Position numbers and translations under genes: made by a program
The notes under the pieces: model-generated
Databases searched by the model: none
The model's input: the letters and a program-made list of their open reading frames with translations, nothing else
Told to the model about the DNA's origin: nothing
DNA from: Rhynchopus sp. YZ270_cl-10
Lineage: Eukaryota > Euglenozoa > Diplonemea > Diplonemida > Diplonemidae
Direction of reading: 5' to 3'
Assembly (NCBI GenBank): GCA_964035575.1
Contig: OZ037847.1
Coordinates: 1,572,001-1,636,000 of the forward strand
Length of the DNA stretch: 64,000 bases
Shown here: in pieces, positions 54,114 to 64,000 of the stretch
Layout of the letters: each line of letters opens with the position of its first letter
How positions within the stretch are numbered: the first letter of the stretch is position 1

Positions 54114-56398
54114 GAAGAAGCTTGGTGTGGGGTGCAGTAGGGGGGAGCAAGAGATGGGCAAGGGAGAGAGGAAACATTGCAGATGGTCTTTTGTTTCGGT
54201 ATTTTGTTCGTCCTACGTTGGGCACCTTTGTTAGAGAAAGATTGTGGTCAAGAAGGTGGCTAAGCTCAGAGAGGCTTATATTCATATTACAAACATTTTT
54301 TTTTTTTCCTTTTGTTCCGATGTGGGTGCGTGTAGTGCACATCCCCTTGTCTTTTTCAAGGTTTCTTTTCCCCCCTTTGCGTGTCCCAGCGCGATAACGA
54401 TAGTGGAATAATATGTGTATGTGATTGCACAGTGAGACGCTCTCAAATTTTATTTTATTTTTGTCTTCACAAAGGTGACGAAGCCTGAAAACAGCTTTAT
54501 CTCACCTTTTACCTTCTTTATTTTTCATACAAAAGTTGCGATTTCTTTGTGTGTGTGTGTGATTCAAAGCACGTAAGACTTAGGTTTATCTTACAAAAAA
54601 AATGGCTATTCAAATGATAACCTATATTGGCGTTGATACGGTGGTTTTATTGCATTTGGTGACAATTTTGAGCACTCCTAATTTTTGGAGTTGCATAAAA
54701 ATGATGCTCAAAACCGCGAAATTCTTGCTTAATTTGCATTTTTTTGGGCTCAGTTAGGTCCACAGTAGTGGTGGTATTTTTCAAGTCGAGGGTACAGAAA
54801 ATTGTCACCAAATGCAATGAAAACCTTTTAAATAGTGTGCGGAACTGAAAAGAACCCCCTTTTTTTTTAGCAGTTTTTGAAAAAGCCTTTTGCATTTTAT
54901 TTTTGCAAGAAAATAAAAAGGGCACCCCATTTCTCTCGATGTATCCACAGTACTGAAACACTCACTGTTGCTGTACTTTTTTTTGAGGCACACACAAAGA
55001 CAACTTGAAAGTGTGTGCACGAGAGTCTTGGTACTCTTGCAGTTCGTCTCTTTTATATAGCGCCCTTTTCATTTTGATTTTTTTTTGTCACAAATTACAT
55101 CCTTAAAGTTTAGTTATGTCAAGAGGTGATTTTGTTTTGTTTAGTTATATGTTTGTCTTGTTCCTCTTCCTCTTCCACTTCGAGCTGACCCCATATCCTT
55201 CTTTCTTTATTCAAAAAAAAAAAGGCGACATTGAGTACAGATCCTGCACTAGCAGGTGATTGTCGACACAACAAAAACAGCATAGCTTGCATAGGGCAAC
55301 TACACTATTCCAACAATTCTTCAAAGAAAAAGGGGGCAATATTGGAATACCATATGTTATTTCAATGATGTAGGTGACCCCTTTTTGCCAGTTGTGTGCG
55401 TTTAGGAAAGGCAACTTCCTATTAAGCCCGCCGACTCCATTTTGGAGCTTCCAGGACCGTATGATTCGTTCCCTAAGGAATGGTTAAGAAAAGTTTTTCG
55501 AAAAAGAAAAATAAACGTAATGACACCAAAATGACGTCAGACCAGGGATCCCAATTGTCTCACGTCTGCCAGACTCTTCGGGGAGAGATGTCTGTAAGTA
55601 GTTCCTAGCCACCGCATGGCATTGAGGACAGAACCTACCTCCTTGGTGGGCGATTGTCGATGCAAACAAAACGAAATAAGTGCTTGGTCCCCAGAAGGTC
55701 CAACAATGCGAGTAGGTATTTTTATTTTTATTTTTTCATCAGTGTTTGCGTCCGTCCATGTAGGTGAGGCGTTTGCATGTTTCAACTTTCTATTTGTAGG
55801 ACATACTTTGTGGTTGTAAAAAAATAATGTCGAATTTCGTGTCTTTTCTCTCTGTGTCTTTGTTGCACAGTATCATTGGGGGTATGGGGTGATTTTTTAT
55901 AGCTGAATAAAAAAAACAGCAAAACGTGTCAACTACTATCAGAGCAAAATCCTTTTCTGATACGAATTCCACCTCTCTGAGACCTTTATTTTTTTTCCAT
56001 TTTTTATCCTTACCCCATTTCTGTACTTCAGGAAAAAAGGGGATATTTTTTTGGTTCACTCACGTCGCACCCTTCGCATGAGCTCGACCGATCACGAGCT
56101 GCATTTTAGCACGTTTCAACTACTCTTTTTTCTCTTTCCTGCGTCCGTAAACCGACTTGGTTGGTAGCGTACCAACTGAACAAAATACATAGTGGAGCAC
56201 ACTCTAGGGTGGCTACACTAATACAACCAAGTTTTCAAAATACGAATATAGGGGGGGCTCCATACAAGGCGAAAAGGAGAGATTTGAGATGCTATTTTTT
56301 GCCAATCTTTTCTATTTTGCGTTATGTGTCTGCACGTTGGTCGACACATCCATCTGGAAAAATTTACCCCTCCTTTTTTTTTTTTTGTGTCTTTTAGC
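54114..56398. other. intergenic repeats, no gene supported
   Basis: AT-rich. Holds the 183-bp MITE at 54643-54825, two copies of the GGTGATTGTCGACACAAC repeat (55254-55277, 55641-55672) and an S2 fragment (55740-55788). No coding frame with domains. Confidence 0.45.
54643..54825. mobile_element. 183-bp MITE with ~27-bp inverted ends
   Basis: Left end TATTGCATTTGGTGACAATT within 54643-54669, matched inverted at 54798-54825 with one base difference. No TSD resolved. Confidence 0.65.
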
Positions 56399-56693
56399 CA
56401 GGCTCTCCGCTAGGATTTCCGATTTTGAAAATGTTCTGTTGATGGTCCACGTGGTGGGGTACATGCTTGCGCCGCAGGCGCACGGTACGCAACTTTTTTT
56501 TTTTCAACGCCCGATTTTGACTTTTTTGGGACGTTTGAGCACTCACCTCTCCATATCTTCTTCTCCTGAGCTTTTTTGACAAGTAGAACGGGTCTGAACC
56601 ACTCAGCAGAACTTTTTTTTTTTTTTTTTTTTCCCCATTTTCAAAAAGTTCTGTTGACAATCAACAGAACTTTAGTACCTAGCGGAGTGCCTG
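56399..56693. mobile_element. 295-bp hAT-like MITE, second family member
   Basis: Same tips and interior as 17450-17750, with differences mainly in homopolymer lengths. A perfect 8-bp duplication CTTTTAGC flanks it (56391-56398, 56694-56701), which fixes the boundaries and supports hAT assignment. Confidence 0.85.
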
Positions 56694-56701
56694 CTTTTAG
56701 C

Positions 56702-58075
56702 TCTCACAACCCTACAGAGGGTTAAAAGGAAACGTAAGCATTCTGCTCTCAGAAGGAATCTCATTGGTACATCCATGTGTCTCAGAAGACGAGGCATGTG
56801 GATACCTTAAGATCCCGCCGTTTGCCCTCGACCTGATCTCTCAGCGTTGATATTCAGGGTGGGCAGAAGTCACTTTAAAAGAGTCACAGTCACTCAGCAA
56901 CAAACCTTACACCTGGACGTTCCCCCCCCTACCCTACCCCGCCTGTCCCTTCATACCCGACTTTCCCTAAAATCGCAATGTTTTCAGAGAAGACTCTCTT
57001 GAAAACTCTTTTTTTTAAAATAACAGCTCTCGAAGTCACTGGGTTAAATACAATACCCCTATACCCGAACCCCCCTACCCCCCTAAATACGATACACCCA
57101 ATCGAGAAATGGGGGGGTATTTTTTCTTGTTACTAGCTCTGGCGGCACGTTGTTCTGTGTGGGCTCGCCGGGTCTCGCGATCCGACTGGATACCTTTTTA
57201 CTCAGTATCAGGGTACGGTACCGTTGGTGCTTTAGTGAGTGAGTTGGCACGTTGTGTAGACATGTTCTGGGGTGTTTGAACTGCTCTATGATATGGGGTT
57301 GTATGTACGAGGCACAGCTTTTTTTCTTAAAAAAATTGTTCTTCTTTTTTTCTCTTTCATCCCTTCATGTAGTGTGGAAACATGCTGACAAGGAGGGGGT
57401 CCGATATCTTCCGTTTGCACGGAGGGTTAGGGAAGAGCAAGAAGAAATGGAGCGCTCCAACCTTTTTTTCAGTTTCTCAGAATGTCCTCTTCTCTTCATC
57501 GTACGTCTCTGTTATCTTTCTAGGGGTGGGGGGGAATCAAGAGATCATTTGTGTTGGGTGTAAAAAATTCAGTTCATTTGTCTGGGTTTTTGCAATGTAA
57601 TAGGCCAATCGCATGAGTCGTGTTGTTCGACCAAGAATGTCAGAATTAAACATTTGTCAGCATCACCACTAACAGCCAGAGAAGTGTGTGTTTGATAACT
57701 AATACGGGCAATTCTTGCGAAAATTGGTTTTGACAACACGGCGGACTGGTCAGGGGGACTACTAGTAGTGGTACCACCAAATGACTAGTGTTTTGCGACT
57801 AGTGTTGCACCAGTAACGCTACTAGTTGAGCATTAGTCGTTACGACTGGTAGTTCCTGACTGCCTCCGTGAAAAGTAACAGTGCCCCCCCCCCCCCCCGA
57901 GCCCCGCCTAGAAAGGTAGTGCTGTTGTTGGAACGGCTTTTCCTGCGAGGTCCTGCATATTGGTTTTCATGCGTCGTATCCGGATCCAGATCCAGGTGGC
58001 CACCGAAAAATCCCAGATCTGGAACACCCGGAGTCTGGATCCGGACACCCATGAAAGCCATGGGTTTTGTTTTTA
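56702..58075. other. intergenic DNA, no gene supported
   Basis: Includes a cluster of ACTAGT motifs (57768-57840) and a ~100-bp hairpin at about 57961-58061 (TATCCGGATCCAGA / TCTGGATCCGGA, TTTCATG / CATGAAA). Both look like remnants of short palindromic elements. Confidence 0.4.
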
Positions 58076-58205
58076 TACCTAAAGCGTAGCTTAAAGGAGA
58101 AATAGTTCCTCAGATACGGTCGCCAATCACCCCCTCCAACAGGGTAATTGTGCAATCAACGAAAAAACCTTTTTTTTCCCTTTTACTTATCAGAGTTACT
58201 ATTTT
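58076..58205 (+). repeat. SINE-like repeat, family S1
   Basis: AAGCGTAGCTTAAAGGAGAA, ACGGTCGCCAATCACC, ACAGGGTAATTGTGCAATCA, as in 29170-29290, followed by T-rich sequence. Confidence 0.55.
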
Positions 58206-58241
58206 TGTTTCGATCTATTGGATTCATGAAAAATATTAAAA

Positions 58242-58379
58242 AACGATATTGGTGTGGCTGGAGGGGAGGGGTGATTCGCACTTTTTTACTTCTTGCGCAC
58301 TTTTTTCACCCCACACCAAAAAAATTTTGAGGGCTGATGCGCACTTTTGCGCCCCCATTCAGCCACACCAGATATTGTT
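58242..58379. mobile_element. 138-bp MITE with inverted ends
   Basis: AACGATATTGGTGTGGCTG at the left and CAGCCACACCAGATATTGTT at the right. Repeated GCGCACTTTT motifs inside. Confidence 0.65.
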
Positions 58380-58622
58380 ACATTTTTCTGGCTTCTTTAA
58401 GGCATTTCTAGATGGCCGTTAAACTTCTTTGCAAGGCTTAGGTCATCCCGCTTTTCTCTTCATGTCTTTTTGTTTTTTTGTTATTTTTTTTTTGCAAACA
58501 GTATAACCTATCGTGACATAGGTTTGTCGATACAAACGTATCACCCATTCTCCAGGAAACCATAGGAAAGCCTGATTTTGAAGTCAATTTTGGTAGACAA
58601 TTCTTTCGGACAATTTTTTTTT

Positions 58623-59678
58623 ATATGGCAGCGTCCGCGAAAGACCCCCCCCTAAAGCTAACATCCATGCTTATTGGTATTTCACTAATTAAAATTTTGG
58701 TATTTTATAAGATTTTTTTTTTACAATGAACTCAGAGTTAAGTTTCTGAGCTCATTAAAAAAAAAATCGGTGAAAAATTCCGAGTAGGTATTAATTTAGA
58801 TAGGAAAAGCTATGTCAACAGCTATGTGTCCCCTTATTTTACCTGTAAATACTAAGGATATACAAGGAAATCCTCACAAACACCCATATAACCACCCATA
58901 GAACAACACAACAGGGGGAAATGTAATCAGCAGCCAAAGCATTCGCTCAGGAGCTGAAAACCCGGCCTTTCCGAGGCCTAAAAAACTTCGCCGAGCTGCA
59001 GGTGTATGCAGGGGTCCACTGGCAGGGGGGCAAAGGGTGGGGCGCGAGGAGCTGGATGCGCGAGGTGTGTAGCTCGAAGCATATGTCCCTCCATATGCAG
59101 AAGACAACCACCAGGAGAAAAGGGGTGTCCGCCGTTTACTACTCCTGTAGTTGCATCAGCGACACCCTCAGGACAGTGACAGCGAGACGGAGGAGGAAGA
59201 GGAGGAACAGGCGGACAATTGTCTGTAACTCTTGGAGAGACTCATCACGGAGGTCAATAGGGTCACTCAAAAAAGGGGGTTTTCTGCGAGAAAGTCGACG
59301 TCGCCGCAGACGACCCGGAGCGTGAAGCTCTTTCGCGCTCTATTTAGAGTGTTCGGAGGGGGCGACAAGCCTCCACCCCCCTTTCCTCCCCCCCCTTTTT
59401 GATAATGGGTTTAGAGACAGATATTAGTGAATTCCTTCCTATATCCTTAGTATTTACAGGTAAAATAAGGGGACACATAGCTGCTGACATAGCTTTTCCT
59501 ATCTAAATTAATACCTACTCGGAATTTTTCACCGATTTTTTTTTTAATGAACTCAGAAACTTAACTCTGAGTTCATTGTAAAAAAAAATCTTATAAAATA
59601 CCAAAATTTTAATTAGTGAAATACCAATAAGCATGGATGTTAGCTTTAGGGGGGGGTCTTTCGCGGACGCTCCCATAT
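58623..59678. mobile_element. 1,056-bp TIR element with ~250-bp arms (element C)
   Basis: 58623-58872 and 59430-59678 are inverted copies of each other. Outer tips read ATATGG(C/G)AGCGTCCGCG followed by a C-run and TAAAGCTAACATCC. The outer 40 bp also matches a stretch inside element A (about 6675-6715). The ~550-bp centre is GC-rich and Arg/Glu-codon-rich, unlike the arms, and may derive from a gene, but no intact frame or domain is recognised. Confidence 0.65.
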
Positions 59679-60092
59679 GCGTAATGCTATGTTGGGCGTA
59701 CGAAGATTTAACGAATTTGTACTCTGTTTTTTTTCTTCTTTTTTTGGCGTTCCCAACATTTTTACGTACAGTGTACCACACGATGCACGCCACCCCACCC
59801 CTGGTCCCTCTATCCGTACACCTTAGCTTGTTCGCTTCAAAACCCCCTCATGCACAGCTTCACGCTCTGCCGCACGCGACCATTTTTTTTTTCCTCTCTA
59901 ACTCACAACAACCCTCCCCCTCCCCTCACAATATTGTTCTTCTCTGTTCTGTTTCGTTCTGGTTGAAAAATAATTGTTATTTTGTTCAGAAAAAAAAAAA
60001 ATAGCGCTTGTTTTGACGTCTTGCTCCCCCTGTCCCTCTCCTCTCTCCCTTTCTGTCCTTCACGTACCCTCCAGAGTACACAAGCAACCTGC

Positions 60093-60860
60093 ATGCGACG
60101 TGCCCTTCTGGCGCAACAGACGCTTCGGAAGACACAGCGGATGGTTACCCTGGTTACATTCGACATCGATGGGACAATCATCCACTCGAAGGCACTGAAG
60201 GACGGTCAGGAGAGCAACTCCCTGCACAAACAAGCCCTCCACCACGGCGCCAAGGCTGCAGCAGACGTGGACGTTCACGTACGCGAGGTAGAATACCATG
60301 GCTGCACCGACATGGGCATCGTGAAGGACATGCTAGAGCTTCGTGGGGTCACTGCGACAGATGCGATCCTGGCTCAGGCGATGAAAGTTGCGTCAACCTT
60401 TGGGGAAGACGAGGACTGGGCACACAGTATTGAGCTGCTGCCTGGGGTCGAGACACTACTGAAGCGCCTGAGTGAGACGGACGACGTTTGTGTAGCCCTT
60501 GTGACGGGCAACGTAGAGGAGATTGCGTGGCGCAAGATGGACTCCCTGGATGTTGGTGGGTTGTTCAGCAAGCCTAGGTTTGGCGGCTTTGGTGGGTACT
60601 TCCGACGTCGTGCGGAGTGCGTGCAGCATGCCAACAAGGTGGCCAAGGAACGCCATGGTGACATCACACGATCATTCCACATAGGCGATGCACCGGCAGA
60701 CATCTCTGCTGCAACAGAGTCGCACGTCACACCCATCGGCGTCCTCACAGGCAAGTTCACCAAAGATGAACTCCACTCCGCAGCAACGGACGGCAAAGCC
60801 CCTGCTATCTTCGCAGATCTCTCAGACACCGAGACTGTTCTGAAGTTGATTCTTGGATAA
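60093..60860 (+). CDS. HAD-superfamily phosphatase (255 aa)
   Basis: Single exon. HAD motif I FDIDGT gives nucleophile Asp24 and general acid Asp26; motif II VTGN at about 138-141; a Lys/Arg-rich stretch follows; motif IV HIGDAPADI at about 197-205. A helical cap lies between motifs I and II, as in phosphoglycolate/beta-phosphoglucomutase-type enzymes. The substrate cannot be read from the sequence. The start at 60093 gives MRRALLAQQTLRKTQR, basic with no acidic residue, a plausible mitochondrial presequence; an internal Met at 60141 would give a cytosolic form. A CT tract and CCCTCCAG (AG at 60073-60074) precede the ATG. Confidence 0.85.
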   Translation: MRRALLAQQTLRKTQRMVTLVTFDIDGTIIHSKALKDGQESNSLHKQALHHGAKAAADVDVHVREVEYHGCTDMGIVKDMLELRGVTATDAILAQAMKVASTFGEDEDWAHSIELLPGVETLLKRLSETDDVCVALVTGNVEEIAWRKMDSLDVGGLFSKPRFGGFGGYFRRRAECVQHANKVAKERHGDITRSFHIGDAPADISAATESHVTPIGVLTGKFTKDELHSAATDGKAPAIFADLSDTETVLKLILG

Positions 60861-62166
60861 AATGCGATTTTTTTTTATTGTGTATAAAAAAGGGAGGAAG
60901 AGACGTCTTTTTTAGGTGTTTTTGGGGGTAGTTTTTTTTTTGGATTTCGACAACTCAAAAATAATAATACTTGGCATAACGCACCTTGATTCACTTCAAT
61001 ATTTTTGATTCTTTTGAAGTGGGCCTCCAACGTTTCTCTTTACAATGTAGCCCTTCCCCTTTCGAACGTACCCCTCCGTCCCCTCAGAGATGACAAGAGA
61101 TGTTTACATCTTCACCTTTTATCTGATGTGTGCACCAGAGGTGCATTCGTCGTTCAAGATTTTTCTTTTTTTTTTAAAAGAAAGATGGCAACATTTTTTG
61201 TTGATCCCCTCACCATATACTATCAATTTATTGATTGCATATGATGAAAATACTTCTTTTTTTTGATCAGAGTCTTTTGTACGCAAATGTACACGATTAG
61301 AACCAGTTTCCCGCGTTTGAATTACTAATTTGACGCGTAGTCAATAGAAGGGTTACTGTAGTAATAGCTATTATTCTTCAAAAAAAAAAAAAAATTCTCT
61401 TGTCTCGGTCCTTCTTCTGAAAAGAAAGGCCAGATCTAAGGCCTTTTCGTGAGTGAACTTTTTTTGGAAAGTGGAGATTTGCACAACTGTGGCAACACAA
61501 ACCGAGACAACTCTACTCCAATAACAAAAAAAAAGATAAAAAATGCCCCTCTTTTGCTCAACCCTATACCCACCCAGGTCTTTCTTTGTAATTTTTTTTG
61601 AGCTTTGGCATTTGGTAAGGAAATGTAACAAAACATCTTCAATGGAAAAAGAAACGAACAAAATCGAAAAACTTAAAATAAAAAAAAACAGGCCACAGTT
61701 CATATTTGCCTCATATCTGCTACGCTATCGCTATGTAGGATGAAGGTTGAGCTGTCTGCAAGTACCCTAGCTCTTTTTTTTGGGGTGATATTGAGCACAC
61801 AACCCACCTTTTTGGTGGGTGATTCTCGATTGTACTACAAAAAAATAAAACAAAATAAAAAAACGTCCGTGCAAAAATAATAATCTACACGCAGAATGAG
61901 GGCAACACAACATGCCCATTCTGCCCTGTTTGGTATGGGTCTGAAAATTGATTCAAAAATTTGTGCAAAAAAATTCCCCTTCCCCCTTCCCCTTCCACCT
62001 GACTACAAACATTCTGTCTTTTTACTCCAAAGTAAAATTCAACGGAAATAACTAGACACCCTCTCTTCTTTTACATCGAACAAAGGATGAAACTTCCCCC
62101 CAGAAACAACAACCCATCCAGATTCTTTACACATTTTATAAAAAATAACACCTCACACTTTTCTTA
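60861..62166. other. intergenic DNA, no gene seen
   Basis: AT-rich, with a copy of the GGTGGGTGATT repeat (61807-61840) and a CT tract at 61977-62000. Two possible AG acceptors (62102-62103, 62120-62121) precede the SET gene. Confidence 0.45.
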
Positions 62167-63459
62167 ATGGGACTAAGCGATACAGAGAAGGCATCTATTA
62201 AGGCCGAGACCGCTCAGGTGGTGCGACTCGAGTCTCTGATCGACCATGAAAAGGATGTCGTACGGAAGGTAAGGTTATCTTACGTCGATGACAATAAGGG
62301 GCGAGGCATGGTGGCGACACAAGCACTCGCAAAGGACGAGGTGTTTCTGAGCGTCCCTGCACACCTATTATACTGCTGCCCACAGGACCCACAAGACGCA
62401 ACACGCGCCTTAAGCAATGTACACCGCCTGGTCTGCAAGCTCCTTACCGACAGAGCGACGCACGACGACACACTTACCTCCGAATGGCTGGGCATGCTGC
62501 CCACCGACTTCAACTCCATCGTCACCTGGGAGGACAACGCCATCGCACTGCTTGGCACCACCATGCGCAAATCTATGGCAAAAAAGCTGAAGTCCGACCT
62601 CACCTCTGAATACAAATCCGTCTGCAACGATCTTGACGCGAACTTCTCCTACGAAGACTTCTGCTGGGGACACTGCGTCGTGCACACTAGAGGGTTTTCG
62701 TTTCGAGGCGGTGATTGGACGTTGATACCCTACGCTGATATGTTCAACCACCACCCAGATGGATGCGACAGATTTGAGTACGTTGAGGACGAAGGCGCCT
62801 TTGTCTTCACTGCAGATAGGGCATATGCCGAAGGGGATGAAGTACTGCTGAAGTACAACAAGGTTGGAGGATGGGAGCAGCTCGCAAACTACGGCTTCCT
62901 CGACACCGATGCGCGCAATGCGACGTTCCCCATATGCCTCTTACCACCTGAGCTGACCCTTCCCCCTACAGATCTGGACACACTACAGCAACGTTCGCTT
63001 GATGAACACCGGCTCTCTTTAGGGTTGACACGGAAGGGACCTACAAAGGATGCTATGAAGGCAATGAGGCTACGGTTTCTCTCTACAGCGGATAGTGGTG
63101 GAGATGCCATGCGGTGCTCCTTTGCAAGCAAGGTGAGTCTAGAAAACGAATGGAACTGCTGGGTCGCGATGTGTGCGTACTGTCGCAATGCGTTGGAGAT
63201 GTTTGACTTCACAGAGGCAGAGGATACGGCGCAGTTGGAAGATGAAACGCTGTCACGAAACTGCAAGCTAGCAGTGCAGCTGCGGGCAACAGATCGAAGC
63301 ATGCTCAAAGAGTCTGCCCTGCAGGCACACCGTATGCAGCTTGTCATCGCAAAGCAGATGGTTCTGATAGCAGAAGACACCCCGTATAATGGAGGGACAG
63401 ACGCAGAGGCTGCGTTGCGGCTGTCCAGAGAAGTCTCGGTTTTGCGTGCGATTCAGTAA
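62167..63459 (+). CDS. SET-domain methyltransferase, Rubisco-LSMT/SETD3/SETD6 type (430 aa)
   Basis: Single exon. The family transfers methyl groups from S-adenosylmethionine to Lys (or His in SETD3) of non-histone proteins. SET parts: GRGMVATQALAKDEV at about 45-59 (cofactor loop), a long helical insert, IPYADMFNHHPD at about 187-198 with the Asn-His cofactor pair, and GDEVLLKYNKVGGWEQLANYGFLD with the catalytic-type Tyr near 242. The C-terminal ~180 residues are helical, as in the Rubis-subs-bind domain. MGLSDT at the start fits N-myristoylation loosely. The target protein is not predictable. Confidence 0.85.
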   Translation: MGLSDTEKASIKAETAQVVRLESLIDHEKDVVRKVRLSYVDDNKGRGMVATQALAKDEVFLSVPAHLLYCCPQDPQDATRALSNVHRLVCKLLTDRATHDDTLTSEWLGMLPTDFNSIVTWEDNAIALLGTTMRKSMAKKLKSDLTSEYKSVCNDLDANFSYEDFCWGHCVVHTRGFSFRGGDWTLIPYADMFNHHPDGCDRFEYVEDEGAFVFTADRAYAEGDEVLLKYNKVGGWEQLANYGFLDTDARNATFPICLLPPELTLPPTDLDTLQQRSLDEHRLSLGLTRKGPTKDAMKAMRLRFLSTADSGGDAMRCSFASKVSLENEWNCWVAMCAYCRNALEMFDFTEAEDTAQLEDETLSRNCKLAVQLRATDRSMLKESALQAHRMQLVIAKQMVLIAEDTPYNGGTDAEAALRLSREVSVLRAIQ

Positions 63460-63651
63460 TATATATTGGTCGTGATTGAACCCTGGGTTGTAGAGGGGGT
63501 GGGTCTAAGTTGATTTGTTAACATAAAATTTCCCCCTTTTTTGCATCAAAATGTTTACCACACCCACCCATCAGACCATACAGCACACAGGATCCCCCCC
63601 TTTCGTCTCACTGCGCGGTCGCCTCGACACGGCCCTGGCAGGTGACGAACA

Positions 63652-64000
63652 ATGACGGAGGGACGGTTCGAGGCTTCAGTGCACTGCGGGGTATGTAGAG
63701 GGTCTCTTGCAAGCTCTTTGTATTCTTCACGACGCTGCATCAAAAAGATGAACAGTTGTCGACTCCAAAATCGGTACTTTTTTTTCTTTTTTCTGGTTCC
63801 AAACCCTGGAACAACGTTCGAATATGGCAGACCCTTTTTTGGATGTGACCTAACTGTCCCCTACCCCCCTATTCACGTCACCACAGCCGCATGCAAGAGA
63901 GGGGAACCCACATTGGGCGTCGTACAACCGCGATCCTTCTTCTAGCTTCCGGCGATTTGACGCGGAAACACGTCAGAAAGAGTCATGCCCGTTCCACGAC
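63652..64000 (+). CDS. unidentified gene, 5' end only (two exons, runs off window)
   Basis: Exon 1 63652-63690 encodes MTEGRFEASVHCG, then a GTATGTAG donor, a 196-bp intron ending CACCACAG, and exon 2 from 63887 to the edge in the same frame (PHAREGNPHWASYNRD...). The splice motifs match those of the other genes and the frame stays open for 38 codons. No domain is visible in 51 residues. Confidence 0.45.

Noticed and set aside
59002-59325. 107-codon Arg-rich frame in the middle of element C
   Set aside because: Low-complexity basic tail, no start context or splice signals, and enclosed by the element's arms; described only as possible captured sequence.

Overview
The window is nuclear DNA of a unicellular eukaryote whose lineage I cannot fix. 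Coding regions are GC-rich. Intergenic DNA is AT-rich, full of long A/T homopolymers and crowded with DNA transposons and short repeats. Many genes are split by spliceosomal introns with a strong GTATGT-like donor and a (C)ACAG acceptor, mostly 45-440 bp. TAA, TAG and TGA all occur as ordinary stops, so the standard code fits.

All twelve host genes I can support lie on the plus strand. Most have a pyrimidine-rich tract followed by an AG a short way upstream of the start codon. Co-orientation plus tract-AG-ATG is what directional gene clusters with spliced-leader trans-splicing look like (euglenozoans, dinoflagellates and some other lineages). 5'-UTR cis-introns or CT-rich core promoters are the alternative.

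Layout. 1-689: 3' end of a class III nucleotidyl cyclase-like gene. 1154-1856: an inverted-repeat element. 1941-15232: a head-to-tail duplication of a 6,646-bp unit. No difference was seen between the copies, and each carries a SINE-like repeat, a hAT MITE and a 2.7-kb foldback-like element (element A). 15460-27945: five genes (alpha/beta-OB-Nudix-like fusion, acrylyl-CoA-reductase-like MDR enzyme, P5A-type ATPase, a small basic protein and an N-acylated protein). 27946-43153: a 15-kb repeat landscape with huge 5- and 9-bp microsatellites inside one transposon, a ~180-bp satellite-like array split by element B and by a hAT transposon with perfect ends, and several MITEs. 43154-54113: a CCAR1/DBC1-like protein, a 1,169-aa coiled-coil protein and a membrane pseudo-cyclase-kinase. 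54114-59678: repeats again. 60093-64000: a HAD phosphatase, a SET-domain methyltransferase and the start of another gene.

The genes do not form an obvious pathway. They are housekeeping and signalling genes: ER membrane protein handling, acyl-CoA/propionate metabolism, transcription or splicing co-regulation, kinase signalling and protein methylation. The most unusual material is the mobile DNA. Elements A and B have unrelated outer ends but share a 9-bp subterminal motif, a related internal core, GGGG...CCCC tips and insertion in A/T homopolymer runs.
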